64,000 bases of DNA from Comamonas testosteroni TK102 (GCF_000739375.1 NZ_CP006704.1:3658001-3722000), one strand, 5' to 3'; counted from the stretch's first letter, positions 8,822 through 15,841 are shown. Notes: generated by a model from the letters alone, not told the origin. Program-made: numbers and translations.

Positions 8822-8916
8822 GCCGAAAGCAATCCAATGCCACAACTATTCTTTTAATAGCTATCAGCGATTCAACTACAGATGATTAATCCGCTTTCCA
8901 ATCATTTTTTTACTTC

Positions 8917-8930
8917 TTGATTTTGATCAA
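8917..8930. promoter_or_regulatory. FNR/ANR-type box upstream of second usp gene
   Basis: TTGATTTTGATCAA matches the consensus TTGAT-N4-ATCAA exactly. It lies 133 bases upstream of ATG 9063, a plausible place for oxygen-responsive activation of the universal stress gene. The alternative target is the divergent lipoprotein gene, 184 bases away. Confidence 0.75.
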
Positions 8931-9062
8931 GATACTGCATGAACCGACACTCCCAAGCTTGCATTAACTGCTTCCGAGTGTGAGTATGGGGACGGAAATC
9001 GGCCTGAAGCGGTCCATTTCATCTGGCAACCAATATGCGCACTGGCGCGCAAGGAGGCAGAC

Positions 9063-9506
9063 ATGTTCAAGCATATTTTGATTCCCACGGATGGCTCGAA
9101 ACTCTCCGAAGCAGCGCTGCACGCAGGCATACAGCTGGCCAAGGAGCAAGGCGCGCAGGTAACCGCGCTGTATGTGATGCCGGACTACTCCGCCATCATC
9201 TACGGCGCCGAGGCACTGATGTCGTACAACTCCGCCGAGTTTGACAAGAGTGCCCAGAAGGAAGCCGAAAAGGTACTGCAGACTGCGGCCGACATTGCCG
9301 CAGCCGCGGGCGTGGAGTGCAAGACGCTGCGGGCGACCAGCATCTCCGTCAACCAGGCCATCATCAAGACAGCCCAGGAAAGCCATTGCGATCTGATCTG
9401 CATGGCATCGCATGGCCGCAAGGGCATCGCCGGCATTTTGCTGGGTAGCGAAACCCAGCGCGTGCTGATCAACAGCAGTATCCCGGTGCTGGTGCACCGC
9501 CCCTGA
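9063..9506 (+). CDS. Universal stress protein (UspA family), paralog 2
   Basis: A 147-residue Usp, a clear paralog of the gene at 3248-3709. It starts MFKHILIPTDGSKLSEAALH and ends with the nucleotide loop ASHGRKGIAGILLGSETQRV. As in the first copy, Ala replaces the first Gly of the ATP-binding pattern. GGAGG precedes ATG 9063 by about six bases. A perfect FNR-type box 133 bases upstream suggests induction when oxygen is low, as known for some Usp genes of pseudomonads (family knowledge; direct control here is inference). Two terminator-like stems follow. Confidence 0.93.
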   Translation: MFKHILIPTDGSKLSEAALHAGIQLAKEQGAQVTALYVMPDYSAIIYGAEALMSYNSAEFDKSAQKEAEKVLQTAADIAAAAGVECKTLRATSISVNQAIIKTAQESHCDLICMASHGRKGIAGILLGSETQRVLINSSIPVLVHRP

Positions 9507-9554
9507 GGGGGCTACGCGGCAAAGACTCGCGGCGGCACTCGGCAGACCAGCAAC

Positions 9555-9587
9555 GCTCCCGACGCCTTCGTGCGTCGGGGCGCTTTT
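9555..9587 (+). terminator. Probable terminator of second usp gene
   Basis: CCCGACGC/GCGTCGGG with a six-base loop is followed by gcgctttt, a short U-tract, about 50 bases after the usp stop codon. Confidence 0.55.
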
Positions 9588-9698
9588 CAAGCATGCCAGC
9601 CAGACCTGCCTCGGGAACACGGAGCATTGCCAGCTGGCCCACGAAGAGAGCACCGGGATGCGCGACGAAGGAGTATGGCAAAGCTCAGGCACGGAATG

Positions 9699-9724
9699 AA
9701 AAGGCCATCTGTCGATGGCCTTTT
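9699..9724. terminator. Bidirectional intrinsic terminator
   Basis: AAAAGGCCATC/GATGGCCTTTT with a four-base loop has A/T tracts on both sides. It lies between the convergent usp and clostripain genes and can serve both. Confidence 0.85.
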
Positions 9725-9738
9725 GCGTTGGGCGAGCT

Positions 9739-11565
9739 TCAGTTCGCCGTGACCAGATCCACCGAAGTGGGCGAAATCCTGAGGCGCCCGACCAGATCGG
9801 AGGCTGCGGCATAGAGCCTGTAGCCGCTTCCACTGACTGCCTGCATCTCGATGATCCAGTCGCCTTCGGGGGCGATCAGCTCGACGCCGGAATCCACCAA
9901 CTGCCCTTGCGCGTTCATGACGAGCGGATGGAATTCTTCGTCTTCTTCAATCTCGGCCATGGCCAGGCCGATACCGGCAAGCCCCTGCGAGGAAAGCTTG
10001 TACTTCACGACCAAGCGGCCCTGCTCGTCCTGCAGCGCATAAAGCATGCCGTCAGCTTCGCTACCATATTCGTCAAGCATCCTGACAGGGATCATGAACA
10101 CCGTGTCCTCATCGTTTTCGGGCAGCATGGTGATCACCTGCCCATCGAGATGCGGCCAGACCTGGGACTGAGGTAGACGAACTTCATTGCCGTTCACATC
10201 CAGCTGCTGCATGGCCAGTGCCACGCCGTTTTGTGTGAGCACGGCATAGCCCCGGTCAAATACACGGCCCAGGCCCGGCATATTGCTGTTGACCAGCGCG
10301 CTGAAGGCATTGCCGCTGAGCACCGGGCTGGTCACAGTGATTTGCGGCATCAGCGAACTGCCCGCAAAAGCGGCATAGGCCTGCACAAAGCCTTTGATAG
10401 GGGCGGAGAAGCCCAGCTCCGCGTACTGCGCCAGCAGGCGAGAGTTCAGCGTGGAATAGCGCGGGAAGTACATCATCAGTCCGTAGGCTTCGTCCTCGCC
10501 GCCATCCTTGTGAATCACCGCACGGTCGAATGCAGTGCGAATGTCCTGCTGCATCGAGCTGCTCAGCAGATTGCGCGCGGCAAGCTCATTGACCCAGGAG
10601 AGCACGTCCACCAGATCAAACTGCGTGTTGAAGATATTGGTCTGGAAATCCTCGGCATTGCGCCGTGCCGCAGCCAGTTGCACCCAGACGTCGAGCCCGC
10701 CGCTCTGCAGTGACTGATGCAGGCGGGCAGCAGCCTTTTCCAGCACGGCAATCAGCGCCGGAATCTGCTGGAGGTCGGTCACCGCATAGGCCGTGAAGTC
10801 GAGCGAGCCATTCTGTTGCTTGTAGGTGTCCACGATGGTCTTGCCCAGGGCATCGCCCCTGGCCAGGGGGTTGTCCACCATGTACTGCACCAGTCTGGTC
10901 CAGTCCCAGCCGGTGGTCACCTCTTCGGAAGCCACCAGATAGTTGACATAGGGCTGTAGCGACGCAGCCACTTCCAGGCTGGACATCAGGCAGGCGTCAA
11001 AGCCCAGCAGCTCCAGCCTGACATCGGCCTGCTGGATTGCGCTGGTGATGTCTTTCACGCTCATGGATTTACCACCGCCATATGCCTCGTCCCAGCCGAA
11101 TCCCGCGACCGGGCCGCCACCATGGTTCCAGAGCGTCAGCGCATATTGCTGCGCGGGGTACTGGCGTGCTCCCCACTGAATGAAGTTGCGCAAGGTATCG
11201 GCCTTGTTCATGGCCACCTGGGCTCCTGGCTGCTCTGCCTGAGGCAGTCGCTCCAGAGTCCAGCCCCTGCCATTCGAAGGGGCTGCGGCAGGAGTCAGCC
11301 GGTAGCGCACCGTCTGCGTCAGATCGACACCAGCCACCGAGCCTGCAGCCGAGCCGCCGCCGACCTGCAGAACCACGTTGATGTCCTTGCTGCTGGCCGC
11401 TGCCAGCATATGGGTGAGATCGCCCTCCGCGCTGGCAATCAGATCCGAGGCCACCAGATAGACCAGCATCGTGGTTTTTGCGCGCGGCCTGTCACCATCG
11501 CCTCCGCCGCAGGCGATCAGCAGCATCGTGAGCAACAACATCCCCCACCATCGAATCCATCGCAT
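9739..11565 (-). CDS. Clostripain family (C11) cysteine peptidase lipoprotein
   Basis: A 608-residue exported lipoprotein with lipobox LLIAC (Cys19). The peptidase C11 domain starts with MLVYLVASDLIASAEGDL and carries the catalytic dyad: His148 in LTLWNHGGGPVAG and Cys192 in LGFDACLMSSLEV. The C-terminal 200 residues form a beta-rich accessory region. Clostripain relatives cut after Arg or Lys and can be self-processed; the substrate here is unknown. ATG 11565 is preceded by GGAGG. The leader shares two conserved blocks with the TAP-like lipoprotein gene at 6928-8733, so the pair is probably co-regulated. Confidence 0.87.
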   Translation of the reverse strand: MRWIRWWGMLLLTMLLIACGGGDGDRPRAKTTMLVYLVASDLIASAEGDLTHMLAAASSKDINVVLQVGGGSAAGSVAGVDLTQTVRYRLTPAAAPSNGRGWTLERLPQAEQPGAQVAMNKADTLRNFIQWGARQYPAQQYALTLWNHGGGPVAGFGWDEAYGGGKSMSVKDITSAIQQADVRLELLGFDACLMSSLEVAASLQPYVNYLVASEEVTTGWDWTRLVQYMVDNPLARGDALGKTIVDTYKQQNGSLDFTAYAVTDLQQIPALIAVLEKAAARLHQSLQSGGLDVWVQLAAARRNAEDFQTNIFNTQFDLVDVLSWVNELAARNLLSSSMQQDIRTAFDRAVIHKDGGEDEAYGLMMYFPRYSTLNSRLLAQYAELGFSAPIKGFVQAYAAFAGSSLMPQITVTSPVLSGNAFSALVNSNMPGLGRVFDRGYAVLTQNGVALAMQQLDVNGNEVRLPQSQVWPHLDGQVITMLPENDEDTVFMIPVRMLDEYGSEADGMLYALQDEQGRLVVKYKLSSQGLAGIGLAMAEIEEDEEFHPLVMNAQGQLVDSGVELIAPEGDWIIEMQAVSGSGYRLYAAASDLVGRLRISPTSVDLVTAN

Positions 11566-11577
11566 AGCTGCCTCCCA

Positions 11578-11654
11578 TTACTTTTTGAAATATTCAATGA
11601 ATAGGAATTACAACTTTTGAGGTAGACAGAAACAATCACTGGAATCAGGTATTT
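11578..11654 (-). promoter_or_regulatory. Conserved leader element, copy B
   Basis: The same two blocks as copy A occur here: ttactttttgaaa at 11578-11590 and the identical 23-base block at 11632-11654. Spacing to the start codon is 67 bases, against 66 in copy A. Confidence 0.6.
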
Positions 11655-11802
11655 AGCAGCGCAAACGGATCCATCGATCACTCCATCCAGGCCCCGCCCC
11701 ATGAATCGACTTTTATCGGCTTTTTCAGGGTGCGCACACATTCCTTGCCGCCCGTCCCTGCAAGCAGGATTCACACGCCTATTCCCCGGAGAAGGAGCAG
11801 GT

Positions 11803-11850
11803 CAAAGCACTGATGAATAAAGCACCTGCAGCTATCAAAATTGATTCCAC
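11803..11850. repeat. Interspersed palindromic element (Comamonadaceae type), copy
   Basis: Read on the minus strand it has TTTTGATAGCTGCAGG, then TGCTTTATTCATCAGTGCTTT. This is the layout GATAGCTG...GCGCTT-N-AAGCGC of the other copies with several substitutions, so it is an aged copy. Confidence 0.55.
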
Positions 11851-11924
11851 AGGCGCCATAATCATCGCGCTGGGCAAAAGCGCGAATGAGCCTTTCCAGC
11901 CATCCAACCGGCCCCAAGACCCCC

Positions 11925-12785
11925 ATGAATCGCACCGAATTTCTGCAACAGCCCGAAGTGGCTGGCTTCACCGACTGGCTCGCAGCCACACTGCCGCAGC
12001 GACAGATTCGGCTGGACATTCGCTCCTCCACCTATGTACCCAAAGGCTTGAACGCCACTACCTGCTTTGCCGACCTGGTGCCCGACCACTACCGCTGGCG
12101 GGCGACCGGCCTGACAACGGGCGACTGGGCAGAGTCGTGCGCCAAGACCGGTGCCCTGTCTGCCGGGCTGCGCGCCGCCGTGCAGGCCGGCGATGCCGCA
12201 GCCACGCTGGCCGCCTGCAGCGATGTGCTGGACTGGGGCGGCGAGCGCAACCCCAGGGAAGGTGCACGGCCCTTTCTCGTGGGCCTTGGCAACCACATCA
12301 GCCAGTACATTGCCCAGACCCACCAGGAGATGGCGCTGGGCACGGCCAATCTGCGCAGCGGCTTTCCGGCGGTACAGCTCATGAACTCCATGCTCACCAA
12401 GGTGCATGCGTTCTATTCGGCAGAAGGTCTGCCCATCTATGATTCGCGCGTCAGCGCCGCAGCGGCTGCGCTGGTGGAGTTCTGGCGTCGCCACAGCCGC
12501 ACACGCCAGTTGCCAGACACGCTGAGCTTTCCCCTTGCCGGCGGCAGCCAGAAGCCCCAGCACAAACTGGCTTGCCTGTTTGACCAGCCCCCATCGCCGG
12601 GCACCCTGCTCTACACCAGCCAAGGCACTCCCCAACGCTGGGCCGGCGCCAAGGTCCGGCTGGCCTGGGTCATGGCCGAAACCCTGCGCAAGAGCCCGGG
12701 CCTGTTTGCCGCCCAGCCCGATCGCATGCGCGCCATGGAAGCCTCGCTCTTCATGGTCGGCTACGACCTGAACTGCCTGGCCTGA
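11925..12785 (+). CDS. Conserved-looking hypothetical protein (286-299 aa)
   Basis: A cytoplasmic protein with no signal peptide or membrane segment. ATG 11925 gives 286 residues (MNRTEFLQQPEVAGFTDWLA); ATG 11886 would add 13. Neither has a strong ribosome binding site. The central helical region includes SMLTKVHAFYSAEGLPIYDS, where the phrase YDSR is also seen in uncharacterised proteins tied to DNA-processing or defence genes (weak recollection, not proof). Codon use is typical of the chromosome. It stands alone. Function not recognised. Confidence 0.65.
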   Translation: MNRTEFLQQPEVAGFTDWLAATLPQRQIRLDIRSSTYVPKGLNATTCFADLVPDHYRWRATGLTTGDWAESCAKTGALSAGLRAAVQAGDAAATLAACSDVLDWGGERNPREGARPFLVGLGNHISQYIAQTHQEMALGTANLRSGFPAVQLMNSMLTKVHAFYSAEGLPIYDSRVSAAAAALVEFWRRHSRTRQLPDTLSFPLAGGSQKPQHKLACLFDQPPSPGTLLYTSQGTPQRWAGAKVRLAWVMAETLRKSPGLFAAQPDRMRAMEASLFMVGYDLNCLA

Positions 12786-13256
12786 ACAGCAAAGCCCTAC
12801 CGGTCAGTCACTGCAGCGGAATTTGACGACGCCCAGCCTCTATCGCTTATCCCAAAAGCGCTGGCAGCGATCAAAATTGGAGATTCAAAGCCTGCATCTG
12901 CAGGCCTGGCTGCTGACGTCCGCGCCAGCAGCTGCGTGCCATATCGACACACGGAGCTGCTCACCCTTCACACCGTGCGCATTGCAGAGACTGCGGCAGG
13001 AGCGCCTGCGCAGACTGCAGGCATGGCCAGATCCGGCGGGAATCGCGGCAACACCCCCCGCCTGCCGGATTAATCCTGTTAGGAATATCGAGAGTTCCGC
13101 CTCAAACGTAAACCAAATGCTACGTAATGGCGGCTCACTCACAGTTTTCAGGTTTGCGCCCCGTTCTCCTACAGAAGGGTTTTTCCTGAGTCGGTGACCA
13201 TGGACCCTCAGCAAGCCAACCGGTTTGCTGATCGCCAACCTGAAGGAGTGAAGGAA
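12786..13256. other. 471-base intergenic region
   Basis: It contains one copy of the interspersed palindromic element (12837-12878) and otherwise no supported gene. The last 60 bases lead into the Gln-rich peptide gene and include its ribosome binding site. Confidence 0.4.
12837..12878. repeat. Interspersed palindromic element, copy
   Basis: Read on the minus strand: AATTTTGATCGCTGCCAGCG, then CTTTTGGGATAAGCGATAGAGGC. It is a good match to the layout GATAGCTG...AGCGCTT...AAGCGC...TAGAGGC found at other intergenic sites here. Confidence 0.7.
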
Positions 13257-13451
13257 ATGACGCAACAAGCCAACCAGCAGCACAGCCCCAACCAGCAGGA
13301 CAAGCAGCAACAGCAGCAGCAAAGCCCTGGGCAACGCCAGCCAGGCCAGAACACCAGCCAGCCCGGCCAGCAACAGCAGCAGAGCCCGGGCCAGCAAAAG
13401 AATCCCGCCCAGCAGCAGCATGGGCAGCAGCACAAGACGCCCCAGCACTGA
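13257..13451 (+). CDS. Gln-rich low-complexity peptide (64 aa)
   Basis: A short protein that is about 45% Gln with Pro, Ser, Gly and His, for example NQQDKQQQQQQSPGQRQPGQ. There are two repeats of a QQQQSPGQ-like unit. ATG 13257 has AAGGAG and AAGGA upstream, so translation is likely despite the unusual composition. It has no hydrophobic segment. It lies 68 bases before a PRC-barrel gene on the same strand and may be co-transcribed with it. Function unknown; such peptides are usually disordered. Confidence 0.6.
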   Translation: MTQQANQQHSPNQQDKQQQQQQSPGQRQPGQNTSQPGQQQQQSPGQQKNPAQQQHGQQHKTPQH

Positions 13452-13519
13452 AAGTGCACGCCTCAGCGCTGGCCCTGTGCGGCAGCGCTGTTCTGAACCA
13501 CGCAAAGAAAGGAGCAGGA

Positions 13520-13867
13520 ATGCAATCAGCCTCACCTGTCATCTCATCCGATCGTGTCAACGGCACCAATGTCTACAACCCCAACGGCGACAAGCTGGGG
13601 TCCATCGACTCACTGATGATCGACAAGCTCACCGGCAAGGTTCGATACGCAGTGATGCAATTTGGCGGTTTCCTGGGCATAGGCACGGATCTCTATCCCC
13701 TGCCGTGGGACAGCCTCAAATACGAGCCCAGTCAAGGCGGTTACGTGGTTTCCGTCACCAAGGAACGGCTTGAAAACGCCCCTCACTACGCAGGTGGCGC
13801 ATTGCCCGAATACACCGACGACTACGGCCGCCGCGTCTACGATCACTACGGTGTGCCCTTTGTCTAA
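13520..13867 (+). CDS. PRC-barrel domain protein
   Basis: A 115-residue protein consisting of one PRC-barrel domain (residues about 10-85: GTNVYNPNGDKLGSIDSLMI, then KVRYAVMQFGGFLGIG and YPLPWDSLKY) plus a Tyr-rich tail. PRC-barrels occur in photosynthetic reaction centre H subunits, RimM and many stress-related small proteins; the role here is unknown. ATG 13520 with AAAGGAGCAGGA upstream is a strong start. A terminator follows at 13956. Confidence 0.85.
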   Translation: MQSASPVISSDRVNGTNVYNPNGDKLGSIDSLMIDKLTGKVRYAVMQFGGFLGIGTDLYPLPWDSLKYEPSQGGYVVSVTKERLENAPHYAGGALPEYTDDYGRRVYDHYGVPFV

Positions 13868-13955
13868 GCCCGGCGCGCAGCCGCGCAAGCGCTAGCGCCC
13901 GATCCGAAGAAGAACTGCAGGCCGGTGAGCGCCGGCCGCCATCCTGTTGGAGTTC

Positions 13956-13982
13956 AGCCCACCTCGCGGTAGGCTTTTTTTT
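13956..13982 (+). terminator. Intrinsic terminator after PRC-barrel gene
   Basis: AGCCCACC/GGTAGGCT stem (one C-A mismatch), TCGC loop and eight T residues. It closely resembles the terminator at 14618-14652, including the tttgcccg that follows both. Confidence 0.8.
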
Positions 13983-14027
13983 GCCCGGAGATGTTCAAAT
14001 CTAGCTTCCCGGCCCTGCGGGTCGCAA

Positions 14028-14346
14028 GAACGTGTTGACGATCTCCTCGCGCCGCGACACAGGCTTTGCGGGCTGGGATGCAAGGATGCAAGGGGGCGCC
14101 CCTCCCGCACGCGATACCGCAGCAATAGCCGCGCTATTGCGAGGATTCGCGCGGCCGGCGAGGCAACGCCGCAGACCGCCCCTGACCGGGCGTGCGCAAA
14201 GCACCTGTCCCGAAGGGTTGGCGCGAAATCGGGCGGTGTGCTGCGCGCTGACTCCTGCTTGCACCCCGGTACAAGCGGCGAGCCATCGCTTCGAACTCAT
14301 CCCGATGGCGCTCCAACGCGGCTGCCTAGAGATTGTCAACACGTTC
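14028..14346. repeat. Inverted-repeat-bounded region, candidate non-autonomous element
   Basis: Arms gaacgtgttgacgatctc (14028-14045) and gagattgtcaacacgttc (14329-14346) are inverted copies with one mismatch; weaker similarity (cgcagggcc) continues outward on both sides. The interior is very GC-rich and contains the perfect hairpin GCAATAGC-CGC-GCTATTGC near 14123-14141. No reading frame has a ribosome binding site. This fits a miniature, non-coding mobile or repetitive element, but copies elsewhere are needed to prove it. Confidence 0.45.
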
Positions 14347-14472
14347 TCAGCGCGGCCTCCACGCAGGGCCAAGCGGGGCCATCCGGTGTGATCGTCCGGG
14401 CAGACGGTCTTGCTCAAGATCAAGGCCTGAAATACGCTTTGCGGATACTGCAGTGCACCAACCATGGGCTGC

Positions 14473-14507
14473 GCCGGATCGCCGGATCGCCGGATTGCCG
14501 GATCGCC
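14473..14507. repeat. Tandem 8-base repeat
   Basis: Four consecutive units of gccggatc (one with a T change) followed by a partial unit. It sits in non-coding sequence between the inverted-repeat region and the second terminator. Confidence 0.8.
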
Positions 14508-14617
14508 GCAGTCGTCACACCCGATGGTGAAGACGCCCATCGTTTTCTGCCGAGCCTGAGGTTCTCTGACCCTCCCTCCGCTTCCTCAGGCACGCCGCAA
14601 GGCATCGGCCTTTATTC

Positions 14618-14652
14618 AAAAGCCCACCCGCGAAAGCCGGTGGGCTTTTCTT
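14618..14652 (+). terminator. Strong intrinsic terminator upstream of the small-peptide cluster
   Basis: AAAGCCCACC/GGTGGGCTTTT with a 10-base loop. It isolates the following SOS-type promoter from upstream transcription. It is similar to the terminator at 13956. Confidence 0.85.
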
Positions 14653-14701
14653 TGCCCGCAGACATCCGCTGCAGCCACGCAACACCCTGCGTTCACGCCT
14701 G

Positions 14702-14731
14702 TTGACGCGCTATGCAGCTCAGCCCTAAACT
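14702..14731 (+). promoter_or_regulatory. Candidate sigma-70 promoter of the small-peptide cluster
   Basis: TTGACG and TAAACT hexamers separated by 18 bases. Two LexA-type boxes start two bases after the -10 hexamer, an ideal place for repression. Confidence 0.5.
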
Positions 14732-14732
14732 A

Positions 14733-14748
14733 CTGTACAAACAAACAG
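14733..14748. promoter_or_regulatory. LexA-type (SOS) box A
   Basis: CTGTACAAACAAACAG has CTGT-N8-ACAG symmetry and an AT-rich core, an excellent match to the proteobacterial LexA consensus. Confidence 0.75.
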
Positions 14749-14750
14749 CA

Positions 14751-14766
14751 CTGATAAAAATAACAG
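14751..14766. promoter_or_regulatory. LexA-type (SOS) box B
   Basis: CTGATAAAAATAACAG is a second CTG-N10-CAG site, two bases from box A. It is very like lexA box 1 (CTGATTAAAAATACAG). The tandem layout with 2-3 bases between boxes is the same as at lexA. Confidence 0.75.
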
Positions 14767-14942
14767 TAAAATCCGATGCAATCGCTGCTTGCAGATCCGT
14801 GCCTCAGCCCTCGTTTTCCCCGCCAGAGCGCGAAGCGCATTCACTCCGCACCTTCGTTGGTTTCGCCTGCTCGCAAGAGCACTGGCCTTTTTATTCGCCC
14901 CCGCCCATGCAGCGGGCCTGCCTCTCGCCAAAAGGAAATTCC

Positions 14943-15017
14943 ATGCTGTACAGCACCGTGCCTCAGCCCGTTGATGAAGACCTCGTGCAGCGCCTGCGCG
15001 AGAAGGGAGGCCTGTGA
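14943..15017 (+). CDS. Micro-ORF 1 of SOS-linked cluster (24 aa)
   Basis: A 24-residue frame starting MLYSTVPQPVDEDLVQRLRE. AAAGGAA lies about seven bases upstream, and about 20 of 24 codons end in G or C, the bias of genuine genes here. It is acidic and amphipathic with no membrane segment. It lies about 177 bases after the LexA-type boxes, leaving a long leader. The frame stays open upstream to 14712, so a longer form cannot be excluded. Its stop codon overlaps the GTG start of micro-ORF 2, suggesting translational coupling. Function unknown. Confidence 0.45.
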   Translation: MLYSTVPQPVDEDLVQRLREKGGL

Positions 15018-15103
15018 AATGGCCACACATCCCCACCGCCCTGCTCGCACTGCTCCTGGCGGTCCTGCTCCTGCTCGCCCCGGCCTTGGAGCAAAGCTTC
15101 TGA
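15014..15103 (+). CDS. Micro-ORF 2: 29-aa single-span hydrophobic peptide
   Basis: A GTG-initiated 29-residue peptide: a short KWPHIP head, one strongly hydrophobic Leu/Ala helix (ALLALLLAVLLLLAPAL) and an EQSF tail. About 25 of 29 codons end in G or C. The competing ATG frame at 15019, which has a better-spaced GGGAGG, shows the opposite bias (mostly T/A-ending codons), so this frame is preferred. Size and topology recall SOS-induced inner-membrane peptides such as TisB (also 29 residues), but there is no sequence relationship that I can claim. Expected in the inner membrane. Confidence 0.45.
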   Translation: MKWPHIPTALLALLLAVLLLLAPALEQSF

Positions 15104-15117
15104 GTGCCGCGCAATGG

Positions 15118-15189
15118 ATGCTTGCGCTGCTGGGCCTCATCAGCGCCGTTGCCGTCATTGCCACCACGCCCGAAGCCTGGCCGCTTTGA
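15118..15189 (+). CDS. Micro-ORF 3: short hydrophobic peptide (about 23 aa)
   Basis: The frame MLALLGLISAVAVIATTPEA ends at TGA 15187-15189 with high G/C-ending codons. It is one hydrophobic span with a short polar tail. The start is uncertain: ATG 15118 has no clear ribosome binding site, and initiation may be coupled to the stop of micro-ORF 2, 15 bases earlier. Alternatively it is the C-terminal part of a 56-residue frame from ATG 15019, which I think less likely because of codon bias in the overlap. Confidence 0.35.
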   Translation: MLALLGLISAVAVIATTPEAWPL

Positions 15190-15200
15190 CCGCTTAATCC

Positions 15201-15242
15201 ATCAATTCTGATAGCTATATGCGCTTGATTGATAAGCGCCAG
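15201..15242. repeat. Interspersed palindromic element, copy
   Basis: TCAATTCTGATAGCTATATG followed by CGCTTGATTGATAAGCGCCAGA. The central GCGCTT/AAGCGC arms are perfect. It lies between micro-ORF 3 and the 64-residue exported protein. Confidence 0.7.
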
Positions 15243-15256
15243 ACCGGAGAAACATC

Positions 15257-15451
15257 ATGGAAAAGATCATCGAATCCCTGATCCTCGTCGCCGCCATCGG
15301 CATGGGTGCCCTGTGGCTGGCAACTCCCAGCGCCCAGGCGGACGAACCCACCACCCTCACCAAATCCGTGCGCGATGATTTCGCCTGCCCGGGCATGCAC
15401 GCCGAATGGCTGGATGCCCATACCGTCCAATGCCTGCGCGAAAAGCCCTGA
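15257..15451 (+). CDS. Small predicted exported protein (64 aa)
   Basis: A 64-residue protein with a signal peptide (MEKIIESLILVAAIGMGALW, cleavage probably after AQA at residue 28) and a short acidic mature part holding two cysteines, Cys44 and Cys59 (FACPGMHAEW, TVQCLREKP), which could form a disulfide. CGGAG lies eight bases upstream of ATG 15257. It lies 67 bases after micro-ORF 3 with a palindromic repeat between, so co-transcription with the SOS-linked cluster is possible but unproven. Family not recognised. Confidence 0.6.
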   Translation: MEKIIESLILVAAIGMGALWLATPSAQADEPTTLTKSVRDDFACPGMHAEWLDAHTVQCLREKP

Positions 15452-15841
15452 CCTGCCGCCACGCACATCGCCCATCCACGGCGGCAGCGTTATGCTCATC
15501 AATCTGCCCGCCTTCCGCTATAAAAATCAAAGCATACAACGCAATCTATACTTAGGTTTCATGATAAAAACACCTTGAAATTCATATATATAAAGCGCAA
15601 AGCGCTCACAAATTCAGCGAGTATTCAGTCAATTCGACATGTAAATCAAGGCCCGCAAGGTTTGCTACCCGGCGGGCCTTTGCCATTCCTGGTCGCAGCA
15701 GCGAGCTTGCGCAGGCCGCAGCGGCAGCCTTGACCCCGACCAGATGCAGGTCAGACCTGCCGGCACGCAGCACATGCGCAGCATGAGCTGCACCGTCTCG
15801 CCCCGGTGGCCAGGCCCGCCCAATGCCAGGTCAGGGCGTCG
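15452..15841. other. 390-base intergenic region
   Basis: The left half is AT-rich (15520-15600) with a worn repeat around gcgcaaagcgc. A bidirectional terminator lies at 15648-15682. No gene supported. Confidence 0.4.
15648..15682. terminator. Terminator-like stem
   Basis: AAGGCCCGC/GCGGGCCTT with a 15-base loop. T residues follow on the plus strand (cctttg) and weakly on the minus strand. It separates the small-protein cluster from the convergent DUF333 lipoprotein gene. Confidence 0.6.

Larger units (their letters stand above)
8734..9062. other. Divergent 329-base intergenic region
   Basis: It separates the TAP-like lipoprotein gene (minus) from the second usp gene (plus). It holds leader element copy A, a degenerate AGCTAT-type interspersed repeat near 8841-8875 and a perfect FNR-type box at 8917-8930. 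No small gene was supported. Confidence 0.5.
11566..11885. other. 320-base intergenic region
   Basis: It holds leader element copy B for the clostripain gene and a copy of the interspersed palindromic element at 11803-11850. No further gene supported. Confidence 0.45.

Noticed and set aside
14789..14974. 61-codon TTG frame with signal-peptide-like stretch in the SOS leader
   Set aside because: There is no ribosome binding site and only moderate codon bias, and it overlaps micro-ORF 1. It is more likely leader sequence, though not excluded.
15014..15103. KdpF-like small subunit
   Set aside because: Size and hydrophobicity fit, but no kdpABC genes follow and the promoter is SOS-type.
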